From Peromyscus leucopus (Eukaryota; Chordata; Mammalia; Rodentia; Cricetidae): DNA of 64,000 nucleotides. Under the pieces are notes generated by a model, which worked only from the letters and a program-made list of their open reading frames with translations, searched no databases and was not told the origin of the DNA. Both the position numbers and the translations under genes were made by a program. Of this stretch, positions 13,433-27,245 are shown in pieces. The stretch lies in assembly GCF_004664715.2 (NCBI RefSeq), contig NC_051076.1, forward strand, positions 3,727,446-3,791,445. Reading direction: 5' to 3'. Each line of letters starts with the position of its first letter. Within the stretch, counting starts at the first letter, position 1.

Positions 13433-15539
13433 GATAGAGTTGCTGGCTTATCATGTATTAATGGAGAGTCCCATTGCTGTAACTTGTCAGGATCTCTCAG
13501 CTCTAGGGCAAACATTTGGTGGTTGAGAAGACTTCCTGATAGACAGACTTTGGTAAGAATTCCAGACACATGGAATGAAGGATCAGAACAGCAGTTCACT
13601 CTAGGGCAGGCTACATGGTCAGGCCTGGCAAAGGCTATGTGGATCCTGCTCTGAGAATAATCCCCAGACCAAAGTTGGGTTCTGCTCAGAAAAATGTTTG
13701 CTTTCTAGTGAGAAGCAGCAGTCGATCTAATGTTAGATGCAAAGGAAGATTCTTTCACTGAGAGAAGGGCCCAAACCCAGACTCCAGAATTTCTTTGTTA
13801 CTAAGAACTTGTGTGAGTTTGAGTAGACTACCCTAACTTTCAAGACCTGGTTAGCTTCTCCAGAAAATGAAAGGATACATACATCACTGTCCAGGATCTC
13901 TAGATTAGACCTTGTTTTAGAATCTCCTCTAGCTGCAAAATTCATTTACAGTTACAAGAATGCTCCTGATATTACTTGATAATGTCAGCTTTCTTCTTGA
14001 GGGCCCTGGCCCCTCCACAGCTCCCAACTCGGTAGTCTCTACCCTTGTCTTTGTTGCCTACTCACAAACCCCAGAACACTCAAGCAAAGAACAATCTGAT
14101 TTGTTACAGAACCCACTGAAGCTATGTCTCCTTCCAGGGACAGTAACAATACTCAGCTGGTAGCACTAGCTTTGGAATGGAATCCAGAAAAGTAGGAGAG
14201 TAGTGATTGGTTAGGATACGTTGGCATCAGTTCCTCAACTTCTTTTCCACCTTGAAGCCTAAAGGACTTTCTGAAGGCTGAGACAAGATTGGGATAGACT
14301 AGGAGGCTCAGAACTCCAGGTTCATTCTCTCTGCCTTGCATCTCACTGGACAGAAGGTATGCTAACAGGGAGGAAAGAAAGAGAAACCTAGCTATTCCAG
14401 GAGCCTTTTCATTTGATCATTGTGGTTTTTGCAAATTACTTAAATATGTGTGGGGATCATCTATACCCTAAAATGTTTGTAATTCTGTCTCCGATTTCCA
14501 CATCTTCCCTTGATTAGCCATATGACCAGAAGTGTACGGACTATTACCACATGCAACAGAGCACAGAACAACCCCAGTTCTTGAGCATCTAAGAACAATG
14601 ATAAAAACAGAACTCAGACCTCTGAAAGAAAAACAGTGACAGTAAAGGGGTGACTAAAGCAACACTAGTAGTGAGGATGCCAGTGGCAACAGCTGCTGTT
14701 CACTAAGCTCCCTTAAGCTGCACACAAGGCTCCATGTCAGATACTCTACATCCCTCACTTCAGACACCCACAGCAGTCTGGCAAGACAGACAATGGTGGT
14801 CCAGGTAAAGAAACTGCTTCCTGTGGGGCAGAGCTGTGTAGCACTACAATATTGTGGTTGGCTTGGGTGCAAGCATCAAGAGAGAACAGTGCTTGCTGGT
14901 TTGGTTAATTCTGCAAAGCAGCAGGCATAGAACCTCACTTCCTGCAGCTCCGCCCTAGGGAGGGCCAGCACATATTGTTTGCTCTCACTGGTGACTAATG
15001 TAGCTGGATGCCAAAGTCCAGTGGGATTAGATTAGATGGGTTCAGCTGGGCCAGTCTTCCAAATATTTTTTTTCCCATGACTCAGGACTAGGGGTCGGGG
15101 GCAGGAGTGTCTTCCTCTATCTGACCTTGCAAACATGTCACTAAAAGGAAGCCTGATCTGATAGTGTCACTACCTCCAGGGAAGCAGGGAAGAAGTAGGA
15201 TTTGAGGGAAGTCTCAAAGATGTCCACAATCACAGAAGACTCTTCTGAAACAGTCACTATTAAGTAATCTTCATATACTATCTTTTTAATCCTTATGACA
15301 AATATCCAAAGTGTTTGTTGCTACCTTATTCTATAAAACAAAAGAAAAAGGCCACACTTTGTGACTGTGCCAAATTCTGCCCTCCCTGCTTCATGTGAAT
15401 CATTTCCTTGACTTTATTTTTCCATCGGCACTTACCATCCACACAAGCTAGGGATCATGCTCACCTCTGGCTTCTGTCTGTCTTCCCACAGTAAGATGGA
15501 ATCTCCATTAGGAAGAGGACTTTCGACACTAGCTTCTGA

Positions 15540-15835
15540 CACATCTATTGCTATGATGGGGCACCATGATCAAGGCAACATATAAAAGAATTTATTGGGG
15601 CTTACAGTTCCAGAGGGTTAGAGTTCATGACCATCATGTCAGAGAACACAGAAACAGGCAGGCAGACATGGTACTGGAGCAGTAAGCTGAGAGCTTACAT
15701 CTTAAATACAAGCACAAGGTGGAGAGAGGAGAGAGAGAGAGAGAGAAGAGAAGAGAAGAGAAGAGAAGAGAAGAGAAGAGAAGAGAAGAGAAGAGGAGAG
15801 GAGAGGAGAGGAGAGGAGAGAAGAGAAGAGGAGAG

Positions 15836-15887
<52 letters not shown>

Positions 15888-16077
15888 CAGAGACAGAGAC
15901 AGGGCCTGGCATGGACTTTTGAAACTTTAAAGCCCATCCCCTATGAAACCCTCCTCCAACAAGGCCAATTCTACTAATTCTTCTCAAATTATTTCACAAA
16001 CTAGGAACCAAGCATTCAAATATACGAATGAGCCTATGGGCAGGGGTTGGGGGGTATTCTCATTCAAACCACAACAT
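15540..16077 (+). mobile_element. Rodent interspersed repeat, LTR-like, copy 2
   Basis: Begins near 'catctattgctatgatggggcaccatgatcaaggcaac' and ends 'aagcattcaaat...cattcaaaccacaaca'. Read from the other strand the right end starts TGTTGTGG, fitting an LTR-like TG terminus. Its middle is interrupted by a 180 bp compound purine microsatellite (15720-15902), exactly where copy 3 has a short gagagagacagg seed. Confidence 0.6.
15720..15902. repeat. Compound purine microsatellite
   Basis: Consecutive blocks of (GA)n, (AGAAG)n, (GGAGA)n, (GA)n and (GACAGA)n. Nearly all purine on the plus strand from 15720 to 15868, then interrupted once per unit by C. The low-complexity open frames here on both strands are artefacts. 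Confidence 0.97.
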
Positions 16078-17639
16078 TTGATAAATACTATTCCAGTAAC
16101 ATAATTTCATGGAGCAGGGATAAGAATCACCTTTGCTTTACAAGGACAGGTCACTGCAGAGATCACATTGCTGTCAGGTTGTATTCAGAACTAGATCACA
16201 GGAAACTTACAGAATTTTCATTATGTGTATTAGTCCTACCCCAAAGGGAAGGAACTGGAACAGTTGGTCTTTGGAAGTCCTTCCTGAAAGAGACACTTGT
16301 CCATGTCCCTGTTCATAGGTAGGCAAGACCTAATTGCCTAAAAAACATGTATGTATCTGGTGGGCACTTTCCTGAGGGTGTGACTTCTACACATTAGCAC
16401 CTTGGCCTGTAGCAAATTCTATAGAACCTATTTGGATCACCTGAATGCTATGAGGTTGAATCATTATCTCCAATCTCTTGCTCCAAGGCACAGTTCCCTG
16501 GTTTTTAACATTCTTGTAATAAGTCCCAAGTTGCAAGGACTCATTCTTGGACTAGGAACAGACAGCAAAACACTCTGCTTTATGCCTCAAACAGGAATCA
16601 CTAGGATTGAACTGTACAAGCTGCACAAAAGATGCAAAAAATAAATAAGCCCTTAGCTTCCCATTTTCAGAAGGGTTCTGGGAGACTGGAAGCCCTTTCC
16701 CTGGGCCTGCTGGGACTCTGGATAGAGCTAAAACCCTCTGCCTACATCTGTCATGGCTGAGTAGGTTATACATATGGGGGAGGGTATCTGTAAGTATAAC
16801 TTATTCCTAGTGCCAACCAAATGCCTCTTTTCCCAGCTTTGGGAAGACCAGTCCTCTGGACCCAAGGGGTCCATAAAACAACAAAACAAACAGTGAATTT
16901 GGTGGCAGGAGTCTGGGCAAGGAGCCAGTCTCATTACAGTGATGTGGCAGTGAGTTCCAGAGCCAGTACCCCACCCCTGTGATGCAGGCTCTGGGGAGGT
17001 CAGAGTATCCACCGGCCCACCACCACTCCAGATTTCACTCAGCATTGCTGGGATGCCTGGGGATGCCAGAGGACCAGGTCAGATGTGTCTAGTCTCAGGA
17101 TAATCACCAGGGCTTCTGGAACTGCCTCCCCAGCTCCTATTCCTGGTTGTTTACAGGATCAAGGATTCATGCAGAGAGAGAAGTGAATCATTTCCACTTT
17201 GAGGAACCAGTGGCTATTGTTCTTGTTCCATGGGATTGGCAAGGAAGAAAGTCATGTTTCCCAGCTTTTCATGCAACTAGGCCTTTCAGCTGCCACCGTG
17301 ACCCCACACCAGAAGGGGAGCCAAGTAATAGGCTAGGAACTCGGGTGTTAGGGAGGAAGTCTGTGTGAATGTCAGTATGGCCATGTGGGAAGAAGGGTGT
17401 ATAAATCTGGACATATTACTTTTATCAAACCTCTGTGCACTAACTCTGGGCCCTGGGAAGGAATTCTGATCAGTTCTTTAAGGCCTAAGATGTTAATGCA
17501 AGAAGTACACATTTTTTCTGGCTTTGCTTAAGGGATCAGTTGTGAGATTACAAGAAGATGGGGTAGGGATGTCAGGGCTTCTGGTAGATGGAGACTAGAA
17601 AACTTACCTTGGTGTATTCCTTAGAAAAGGCAGGAACAG

Positions 17640-17806
17640 GGCCGGGCGGTGGTGGCGCACGCCTTTAATCCCAGCACTCGGGAGGCAGAGCCAGGCGGAT
17701 CTCTGTGAGTTCAAGGCCAGCCTGGGCTACCAAGTGAGTTCCAGGAAAAGGCGCAAAGCTACACAGAGAAACCCTGTCTTGAAAAACAAAAAAAAAGAAA
17801 AAAAAA
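17640..17806 (+). mobile_element. B1 SINE, young, with 17 bp target-site duplication
   Basis: Near-consensus B1 starting 'gccgggcggtggtggcgcacgcctttaatcccagcactcgggagg', with a pol III B-box-like 'gagttcaaggc' and an A-rich tail. It is flanked by an exact direct repeat, agaaaaggcaggaacag, at 17623-17639 and 17807-17823. The right half carries 'ccaggaaaaggcgcaaagctacacagag', a B1 subtype I associate with cricetid rodents. Confidence 0.97.
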
Positions 17807-19168
17807 AGAAAAGGCAGGAACAGTTTACCTTTAAAAATGTTGGGAATTTCAGGGGCTACTGTTAGCTAATTATTAAAACAGCCAGGGTCATCTCTAGAAC
17901 TTGAACAGTATCGGTGAATTTGCAAAAGTGTCCCAAAGCTTAAAAAGCAAAGGGCTGCTAGAGGAACAGTGGTTGCCTGGGTCTCTGCACCTGCCTACTA
18001 CAAGGTTTCCATCTAATCCAGGTGAAGCAGATGGCTATGTGTGCTATTCCAGGGTCTCTAGGCAACACTGGAAATGCTGTCCCCTCCTGCCTTACCAGCT
18101 AATGTCTCAGAGCACCACTACTCCCTCTTCTAAATACTATCAGCATTCTCTTCCTGTAATCCAGTAGGAGTTCTTCTGTTTCCATAACTCCTTATCTGCT
18201 GCCAGCCAATGAACCTGCTCACCCATTATGAATACTGTCCTCTGCAATAGCCCCATCCATAAGAGTCACTTCTGGCACCCAATTCTATTCCAATTATTAA
18301 AATGGGATTTGGCAGAGTACAATCCAGTACATTTGAGGTCAGCTTACAGAATCCCTAATGTGAAGTATTTTATCTGGCAGTGGGGTCAGATGCCTGGGGT
18401 ATGTGACAGGCATTGCCCTCAATGGTTGAAGTGACTGGGTAGAGCATGTGTCACAACTATTAGGCAATAGACATGTTTTCTAAGAGGCCAGGGGCAGAGA
18501 AACAGCAGATTTTACTCCTGGTTACATCCTCAGTTCCAAAGACTGGAGGTTGAAGCAGAGTGCCACCTTGGCTTCTGCAAGGGCACATGGCAGTGTGTGG
18601 AACAGTAGGCTGGGCAGGTGGGCAGAGCTCTGGCAACTGTGAATGGTGGGAAGGAACCAGAGCAGCAGCATCCTGAAACTTGAGCTACCCCTCACCACCA
18701 CCACACACACACACTCCTGTCTTCCCTGATTTAGCATGGCCCCTGGTTCTGTGTCCCATTAACTTTGCTTGCACTGCATACTCTACTCTTCCCTGAAATC
18801 AGAAAAACATCTGAAATGAGTTTCTGGTTCCTGCCACCACTCTTCCTTTACCTGCTTGGGCATTGTTTCTTTTCTCTGGATTCCTACAGTATGCTCTAAT
18901 CAAATCAGGAGGATGTCATCACAGGGGACAGTGTTCAGGCTCCAAGGCACCATACATTCCATCCCCTGTGTCTTGCCCCAGGCACCCTCACCACCTTAGC
19001 CCTGCCCTGCCCATACCCAACACCTCTTCCTGACCCTGAAAAACTTTCAGCCATGCTTAGGGCAGGCTCGACTCAGCTTGAACTGCAAAGTCCATATCTA
19101 GGGTGCCCTAACCTTCTGGTCTTTGTTCCCATTCTCTGCTGTGGCCTGTCTTTCATTGTCACATTGTC

Positions 19169-19533
19169 TTAGTTACTGTTTCATTGCTGTGAGGAGACAC
19201 CATGATCTAGGCAACTTATAAAAGAAAGCATTTAATTGGTGGCTCGCTTACAGTTTTGGAGGGTTAGTCCATGATCATGTCAGGAAGCATGGCAGCAGGA
19301 CAGGCAGGCAGGATGAGGGAACAATAGCTGAGAGCTTATATCTTATCCACAAGATGAAGGCAGAGAGAGACAGGCTGGGCCTGGCATGGGCTTTCTGAAA
19401 CCTCAAAGCCACCCCCCAGTGATACACCTCCAACAATGTCACACCTCCTAATCCTTCCTAAACAGTATATAAACTAGGGACCAAGCATTCAAGCATATAA
19501 GCCTATAGAGGCCATTATCATTCAAACCACATA
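19169..19533 (+). mobile_element. Rodent interspersed repeat, LTR-like, copy 3
   Basis: 'cttagttactgtttcattgctgtgaggagacaccatgatctaggcaac' through 'gcctggcatgggctttctgaaacctcaaagcc' to 'aagcattcaagcatataagcct...cattcaaaccacat'. Same family and orientation as copy 2, but with an unexpanded gagagagacagg core. Confidence 0.6.
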
Positions 19534-19859
19534 CATGTTCCATTGAAGGAGTCAGAGTAACCCATAGCAGTGACATCATGAGAAAGATTCTGTAGGTGGA
19601 TGCAGGGTTAAAACTAGGGTTAGATTAGAGTTAGTCCTTCTACAGTACCCCTTACTGGATGCATCTAATGACCAGGTATTCAATCCCTAAAGTAAGACAT
19701 TTCGGTTATAACAAATCGTTCCCTATGTTATGGGAAAAGCTGGTTTTGCAGCAGCAACTCCTACATATAACAGCCTCTGCAGCCACAATGACTAAGCCTA
19801 ATTCATCTTCTACAGGTTGATGGCTAAGCATGCCAACAAGTGAGAATCAAGTCTGGGCT

Positions 19860-20035
19860 CAGTCAGGAACTGGACAAATCTCTTTATCTTACTTTGCCTT
19901 TATGTCCCATCTGCAAAGTGAAGTTGATAACAGCACTCACCTCAGAGTGGCTGCATCAGAGTTCAATGAGTTAGTAGCTGCAAAGGACTTGACATAGCAC
20001 CTAGAATATAATAGGTGCTCAGTACATTGCATTAT
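19860..20035 (+). repeat. MIR SINE
   Basis: 'tggacaaatctctttatcttactttgcc', 'catctgcaaagtgaagttgataacagcactcacctcagag', 'aggacttgacatagcacctag...ataggtgctcagtacat'. Matches the layout of MIR right half and tail. Confidence 0.65.
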
Positions 20036-21174
20036 CTGGAGAACTGTCTTTATCTACTCAATTTGCTCCTTTTCCTTGGGTTTTCATCCTTGTAGAACTC
20101 TATTTAACACAGCATGATTCCCACATCCTTGCTGCCCTTGTTTATCTCATACTTGGCTTCTTATACTCTGTTATATTATCTCTCTCATAAAGAGGAGTCA
20201 ATGCTGCTCATGATCTGGAAGCTGTTCTTCTGCTTCTGTGGTGATGACTAATTGATTTTGCTGAAGCATGTACTACCACACAATTGGCTGGGCTCTAATC
20301 CTGAGTCCTTTTCTTACATTTCTCTTTGGGTTCAGAGCCATACTAGGCTCTAATTCACCTTTTAAAAGCATAACCTGGTACTCTTCCTCCTTTATGAGAC
20401 CTTGCAGGCTGATCCCACATTTATTGCTTGAGCTGTTGCATGTACCCTGTGGTGAAGCTTTGCCTGTCTTTCCACATCCTGTAAAGCACAGCTCTTAGTC
20501 CTACATGTACTGCATCTTGACTTTGAGGTCTCAGTCCTATTCTCCCTGTTCTTTCCACCTGCTGGTGCCTCAGAAGGCAAAGGCCTGGTCTTTGGGTTCC
20601 CTATGTGTATGAGCACCTAAGATCACATTGTGGTTATGCCACTTTTGGTGAGTTCACTTCCCCACTCGGGGACATCCTGTTCCTACCAGCCTCTGTAGAT
20701 GAGGGCTGGATCGTCTGAGAGACGCCTGGCCAGGCAGGGAAGAAGTGAGTAGCTCTGACGCACCCAGATTCCCTCCCCTTGCCTGACTCTTAGCTATTTT
20801 TTCTTTATTTTCCTTCCTGTGTTGAAAGAGCTATGGGGCCTGGACCATGCTAGAATTTCCTGGGGACATTCCATAAATTCTTCATGGGCTTTCTCTCTGG
20901 AGAGGGTGGGGGTGAGTGGCTTGGTAAGTGGGAGGCCACTAGGAGCCAGGTATGGATATCAAGTACCCCAAAGTAGTGTGGGTGGAAGGGAAAGGTGAGC
21001 TGCCCAGAGGGAAAAAATGGTGATGTCATGAGTTCATAGCCAAAGGAATAGCACCTCACAGTAAGAAGACAGACATCTTGCAGGTTGGGACATGAAGTGG
21101 GTAGCTATGTCTACAGCCTTGCCCTTGAACTTGCTACCTCCACAGGGTTCCTACAAGGCCCAGAGAACTTGGGC

Positions 21175-21178
<4 letters not shown>

Positions 21179-21231
<53 letters not shown>
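21179..21231. repeat. (GT)n microsatellite
   Basis: About 26 uninterrupted GT units followed by degenerate TATG/CATG steps to about 21250. Confidence 0.97.
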
Positions 21232-21239
<8 letters not shown>

Positions 21240-21539
21240 ACATGTGTGTGAGACATGAAAAGATGTATACTGAGTAAGATGCATGAATACTAAGGGGTCA
21301 GCAGATGCAGTTACTCCTTTGAAAACTAGCTGGGCCATTCTTTTTATCTAATAATACTGATTTCTTAATTTAGGTCTAAGGCCAGAGTAAGTAGAGATAC
21401 TAGCTCTTGATTAAACTCTGTAGCAAATCTGGGCCTGAAAATCACTCTCAGCCTCCATCCCCCAGCTCCACCGCTGCTTCTCAAAGTGAAGAGTGCCAAG
21501 TTTGGGGGTCAGGACAAGAGACAACTAGCCTTACGTCTC

Positions 21540-21632
21540 TTTATCTAGATCAATGGATCAATCACTCTATTTCTCTAAACTTCAGTTTCCCTGTGCAACA
21601 ATGAGGGTAGTAGACTAGATGATTTCAAGGCT
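21540..21632 (+). repeat. MIR SINE fragment (tentative)
   Basis: 'caatcactctatttctctaaacttcagtttccctgtgcaacaatgaggg' resembles the MIR segment 'cttaacctctctgagcctcagtttcctcatctgtaaaatgggg'. Confidence 0.5.
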
Positions 21633-23058
21633 TTTCAGAACACAGTCCTATTTTGCAAGGATGGTTCTACTTTGTTAGGCTTATCCTATGAATAAAACTT
21701 CAGTGATGGGCTTAAAGAGAATTAGTATGAATAGACCATCCTTTAATAGAGCTTCCAAGATAGTAAAGAAGACAGAGTCTGGACCAGAAACTGGAGATGA
21801 AAGAAAGATGGATAAAGTGCCAGGCACCAGCCCAGATGCTGCTTTTGCTATACCTTAGATAACCTTTGTACAATTTTAGAGAAAGGTACTTCCTTTGGCA
21901 GGCAGATTAGTAATAGAAGCTTCATAGGCAGATGTCTAAGAATGGCACATAGCCTGATGAGGATTGCTAGGTGGTATTCTAACTCTCCCCCTTGCCCAAG
22001 TCCCATGTGTCAGGCAAATGTGCCTAACTAGATGAGGTGAGCCTTGCTGAGCAAGGAGGTAGACAGCCTCAGGCATGCAAGCCGAGATGTGACCAGCAGA
22101 ATATACCACTTCCCAACCTCAGGGAATACCACCTCTCTCAGGGAACAATTCTCTTGTAGGGAATGACTCCTGCCCTCCCCAGCTTTAGGCAAGAAAATGA
22201 TAGGACCACAGTCACCCCCTCTTCCACATGCCGAAGCCAAGACAGGCCCATAGCTGTGGGGCAGAGTGATGGTGCAAGACAGAACCAAGCAGGAACATTT
22301 CCCAAGAGCTAAGAAATGGTCAAAGGGATTTGGAATTACAAAGACCAGAGAAGTCTGGAAAGTTATCTATCTTCTCATAACGCTTGCCACCTCCTCTACA
22401 ACAACTTAAAACAAGAATATGGAAATTCTTCCTCAGATTCCCCTCCAGCTCTCTTTCTTCTATACTCCCCAACAATAACCTCCCAGGGCTCTAAATGGAT
22501 TAGGAGGAAGGAGCCTGGTAATGTCAACATCAAAGGATAAGGTGCAGCCAAATCTTGTCTGTGCCTTGATCCACAGGTGCTAGGACTAGTGAGGGGTGGC
22601 AGGAGAGTAAGCTTGGGGAAAGGGGATTAGCTGGGACAGGAAATAATGTAGCTGTTATAATCCCACATAATGAACCAGACTGTGCTCCCTATCCACACCC
22701 TAAACACTCAACAAGCAGGTACAAGCTATTGGCTTCAGCCTCCCTCATAAGAGGGCCCCCTTGTTGCCAGTCCCAGACAGCCTGTTCTCTCCAGCTTGTC
22801 GGGATACCCAATGAGGCCCAGAAGATATCTCCTTTGTCCTGGCTGCTGAGATTTGGGTAAGAAAGTGGGGAGGGCAGTCTACAACTGCTGGAAAGATGGG
22901 TAGCTGGTCTTATACCTAGGCACCAATCATGTACCTTGAGGCTAGCATCCACCACTACAGCTCTTAGGACCCAAAATCTGTCCTAGCCAACTTCTTTCAG
23001 TTTACAGCCAACAGCTGGTCCCAGGTAGAGGTCACAATGCATATCATTCACAATGTGG

Positions 23059-23089
23059 ATAACAAAAACAACAACAGCAACAACAAATA
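23059..23089. repeat. (AAC)n-rich short tandem repeat
   Basis: aacaaaaacaacaacagcaacaacaaataa; imperfect trinucleotide run. Confidence 0.85.
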
Positions 23090-23357
23090 AGTTCTACTTG
23101 ATTTGGAATTTGAGAGTGGTTTTTATCTTTAGGCAAAGTACCTTCCCAATACCTTGATATTTGACAGCATTGAAATGCACTTGTATTTCCTAGGTACTTA
23201 CTGACTGATGGCTGGAGGAAACAACTTAAGGCTAAACCACAAAACGGATCCCTATCTTCTTCCTCATTCCATTCCCTTCCCCTAAGAAAACAAGAATTTG
23301 CCTATAGCTAAATCTTTACTGACCATTACCTTCTAGAAGAAGAGAACTGAGAACTCA

Positions 23358-23582
<225 letters not shown>

Positions 23583-24159
23583 CTAGAGTGAATCACAATG
23601 AAAGAATGGCAGGGTCACTTCAAACTACCCACCCATTGCTGACAGCCTGAGGATACCAGGCCTCAGAAAGGATCAGGCCTGGGATCAAAGGTCTAATATG
23701 TTAGAGACAAAGCTCATTGCCACCTGGCCCACAATGACATCTTGGCTCCCATGGGACCAGACTGTGAGTGACTAGCCATCTCCACTCTCCCAGAGTCACA
23801 TGCATACCTTTTACCTTTCTGCCAGGAAAGCCAGGCTCAAGTTGTAAAGCTGACTGAACTCACCTTCTGGTTCTTTACATGTCCCCTTACACCATGTCTG
23901 TGAAGATCTGTCTATTTTAACAGGGTTCCCTCAAAGGATATTCAGCCTAGAGGCAACATTGTAAGATTCCACAGGCATAGAGGTTTCCTGCTTGTTCTTT
24001 GAGCAAGCTAGTGTTTCTTGGGCTGTAGAGTTTTTTCCTTGAGGCATGAGGAATTTTAAGCCACTAAACTATCACTACTACCTGACATCCTGAGGACTCA
24101 TTGAAAATGTCATGATAATATTGGATACTGTCTTTTGCTTTGGGGTTTCTTTATTTATT

Positions 24160-24362
24160 AATCTTTAGAGTTCTGGGGGGTGGGTGAATCTGGGGCCTCC
24201 TGCATGCTAGGCAAGTGCTCTACCACTAAGCTACTTCATCAGTCCTCTTTTTACTTTTTATTTTGAGACAAGGTTCACTAAATTGCTCAGTCAGGGCTTG
24301 AACTTGTAACCCTCTTGATTTAGCCTCCCCAGTAACAGATTACAGGCCTGTACCACCAGCCT
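24160..24362 (-). repeat. B4-type SINE (ID head + B1-like body), minus orientation
   Basis: The plus strand shows 'tggggcctcctgcatgctaggcaagtgctctaccactaagctacttcatcagtcc' (an inverted ID-like head), then 'ttttgagacaaggttcactaaattgctcagtcagggcttgaactt...ccccagtaacagattacaggcctgtaccaccagcctg' (an inverted B1-like body). Confidence 0.7.
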
Positions 24363-24727
24363 GTAATGGAAAATTTAATCTACATTAGATTCTTCATTTG
24401 GAATGATATACTTCCTCCCCCACACCTCTGGAAAGAATTATAGAGGATTAAGTGAAGCAATGTATGTAAAAAGACTTTTATCAGTGTGTGCCACTATCTC
24501 TTGCACGTTATAGGTGTTCAAAGAGATTTCTTCTTATTTCAGCCTTTTGAAGGGATTAGTGGTGGGCCAGGAGGAACTGTGTCACTTTGAAAGAAGGCTA
24601 CCTTCAATAAGTGAGAAAATTTGCTGTATAGAGAATGAGAAGATTCATTCTCACCCTGTATTCTGGCTAAGTCCACTGGGGTCACAGCATCCTCTTCTGG
24701 AATTGTCAAAGGGAGATTGGATGGACA

Positions 24728-25090
24728 GTGTTGTGTTTGAATGAGAATGCCCCCCATAGGCTCATATATTTAAATGTTTGATTCCCAGTTGGTGGGCTGT
24801 TCAGGAAGAATTAGAAAGTGTGGCATTGTTGGAGGAGGTATGTCACTGAGGGGTGGGCTTTCAAGCTTCAAAAGACCATAGCATGCCCAGCTAGATGTCT
24901 CTCTGGGTAGAGGGGGCAAGAAGGGAGGGAAATGCATGACTCTTGAGGTCAGGGGTTGCATACTGCCTGGCATGAGGCTATATCTTGATGGATGCTCCAA
25001 AACACCCCAGCTAACTGCCCAGCATGGAATCTCGAAGTAAAGGCTGCAGATTTCGGACCAAGAAAAACCTTAAGTGCTGAGGGAGCTGTT
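24728..25090 (-). mobile_element. Rodent interspersed repeat, LTR-like, copy 4 (opposite orientation)
   Basis: Starts TGTTGTGTTTGAATGAGAATG and continues 'gattcccagttggtgggctgttcaggaagaattagaaagtgtggcattgttggaggaggtatgtcactga'. It is the inverse-strand counterpart of the right ends of copies 2 and 3. The TGTTGTG start matches the reverse complement of the CACAACA end of copy 2. The far end is degraded and uncertain. Confidence 0.6.
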
Positions 25091-26254
25091 CCCACCTGGT
25101 TGGGAAAAGGCTTCTTAGAAAAACAAAAGACATAGCAGTGAGCATCACAGAAGCCTCCCTCAGCCTTACTTTTTCACCCTCATCAGGGAGGAGCAAACTG
25201 ATGCTTCATTTCCTTAGAATAATTGGTTAATAAGTAAGAGCACATTATTTTTTTCTCAAGCTTGTATTCCCTCCTCAGTCCTGAGGTGAACTAGGACATG
25301 TTTCTGTGACCTTTGTACTTGTGGACAGCTGCCACTCCTGCTACTGGCGGGAGTGATGGTGCTAAAAAAATACATGAGTATCCCATAAGAAAGAACACCA
25401 AGTTTTTAGAGTAAGAATGGCCTTGAGCTCTGGTGGCAGAGTCCACACTACAGCTTGGGAGTAAAGGAGCCATTGTATGCTAGTGCTAGCTCATGAGAGA
25501 TGTCTATGTACACATCTACATCCAGTGATGTCACTCCTGCTTAAAGCCAGCCTGCATGACAGTGTTTACACCACAGGAACTGCCAAATACTGTAGACCAG
25601 GGCTCTCTGTCTTCCTCTGGTTGTATGGAGTCAGTCGCTTACTATTTTCCAGCGTGTTACTGGACAGTGCCAGCAGGTATTTACTAGCCACTGCTCTCTA
25701 CCCTTGCTGTTTCTCTTTCTCATCCTTGTTCTGTAAGTAGTAGCTGCTCAATAAGAGTTAGGTAACCTAGATTTTAGCCCTGTCCTTACTGTATCAGCCC
25801 TTATTATTATGTGCCCTCTCTGGGTCTCAGTTTTTCCTTCTATAAAATAAAAGAGTAAAGTTAGGTCATTGTCAAAATTCTTTATAGTTTGTTTTCATGG
25901 TTTCATATTTTTCCACCACTTTGTCCAGGGGCTGGTAGAACTGCAGAGTTGTGACCTAAGCCAGTTTCTGAGGTACAGTAAAAGAAGTGAAAAGCCCTTG
26001 CTGGCAGCTGTGGGTTTCTCTAGATTCTTCCCGATGCTAGAGTCTTCAGAACTGCAAAGGAAATGATCTGTTCTGAAACTAAGCCCCGGGGTTCAATGGA
26101 AATTTCTTTCTCAATGTCTTGTCAGGTATTCCCAATGCCTGATGTCCCTTTTCATTTTCGTGGACAGCAAGTGACTGAAGTATGACTTTTCTCAGAGGCA
26201 GTTGCTCACAGATCCTGCATCCGGAGTCTGTGGGATGCCCTGAATTCAGACCCT

Positions 26255-26400
26255 GCTTTCTGGTTCACAACTATATGGATTTAAGCAGTTTATTTTACAT
26301 TCTCTAAGCCTTTGTCTTTCTATTTGTAAAAGGGTATGATAATCAGTGCTTTACCTGTGAAGATTAGGTGAGATAATAAACTGCTCAAAACAGCCCTTCA
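26255..26400 (+). repeat. MIR SINE
   Basis: 'gctttctggttcacaactatatggatttaagcagtttattttacattctctaagcctttgtctttctatttgtaaaagggtatgataatcagtgctttacctgtgaagattaggtgagataata' follows the MIR order, ending with the ggattaaatgagataat block. Confidence 0.7.
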
Positions 26401-26703
26401 TGTGTAACTGATATTCTTGAATGATGGGTCCCTTCCTCATGCTTTTTGGGGGCAACAATGTTAAAATATTTGACCTGAGAGTTACATGTTAGTCCACAGA
26501 CTATGGTAAAGTCAAGCTCAGGGCCATGACTTCTCTTTGATCTTTAAATTTCTTAAAGGCCACTAAATCATCTCCGGTCCCTAACGCTGAGATCCTTTGG
26601 ACTATAAGAACCAGAGGAGACTACCATTTTGCACATCCAGTTGTTTTGGTGCTTGAAATGGCATTTCTCCAGGGGATGACAGGAAGACTTTTTTCCTATA
26701 AGG

Positions 26704-26889
26704 CAGTGGTTCTCAACCTGTAGGTTAAGATCCCATGGGGTCACACATCTGATATTTATATTATGATTCATAATAGTAGCAAAATTACAGTTATGAAGTA
26801 GCAACAAAATAATTTTATGGTTGAGGGTCACCACAACATGAAGAACTGTAATAAAGGGTCACAGCATTAGGAAGTTTGAGAACCACTGG
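26704..26889 (+). mobile_element. URR1-like hAT-Charlie DNA transposon (non-autonomous)
   Basis: Terminal inverted repeats CAGTGGTTCTCAA and TTTGAGAACCACTG enclose a 186 bp element with the internal block 'tagcaaaattacagttatgaagtagcaacaaaataattttatggtt', typical of this rodent family. Flanking 8 bp direct repeats ctataagg occur at 26696-26703 and 26890-26897, as expected for hAT transposition. There is no coding capacity. Confidence 0.88.
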
Positions 26890-27245
26890 CTATAAGGCAC
26901 TTGTCCTTCTAGCAATCACCAGTGTTTCTGATGTCCCATGGTCACTAGTCAGGACTTGTCTCTCTGCAGCACCACTGGAGCACAGCACAGTGTCCTTTTC
27001 CTTTTAATTTTGGCTAGAGGGCAAGCAGGAATCAGCAGTTTCCTCCTGACAAGACCATGGGAACCAGGGTGGATGCTGCAAGGGGTTAACCCTTACATTT
27101 CCTCTCCACTTCTCTTGTTTGAGGAGGATCTTTGTTCATAAAACTTTAGTGCTATGAAGCAAACTGGAGATAACCTAAATCCAGATTTCTCATTTTATGA
27201 AAGTAAGATAATTGGCAAATAACTAGTCCTTCATTACTATGATTA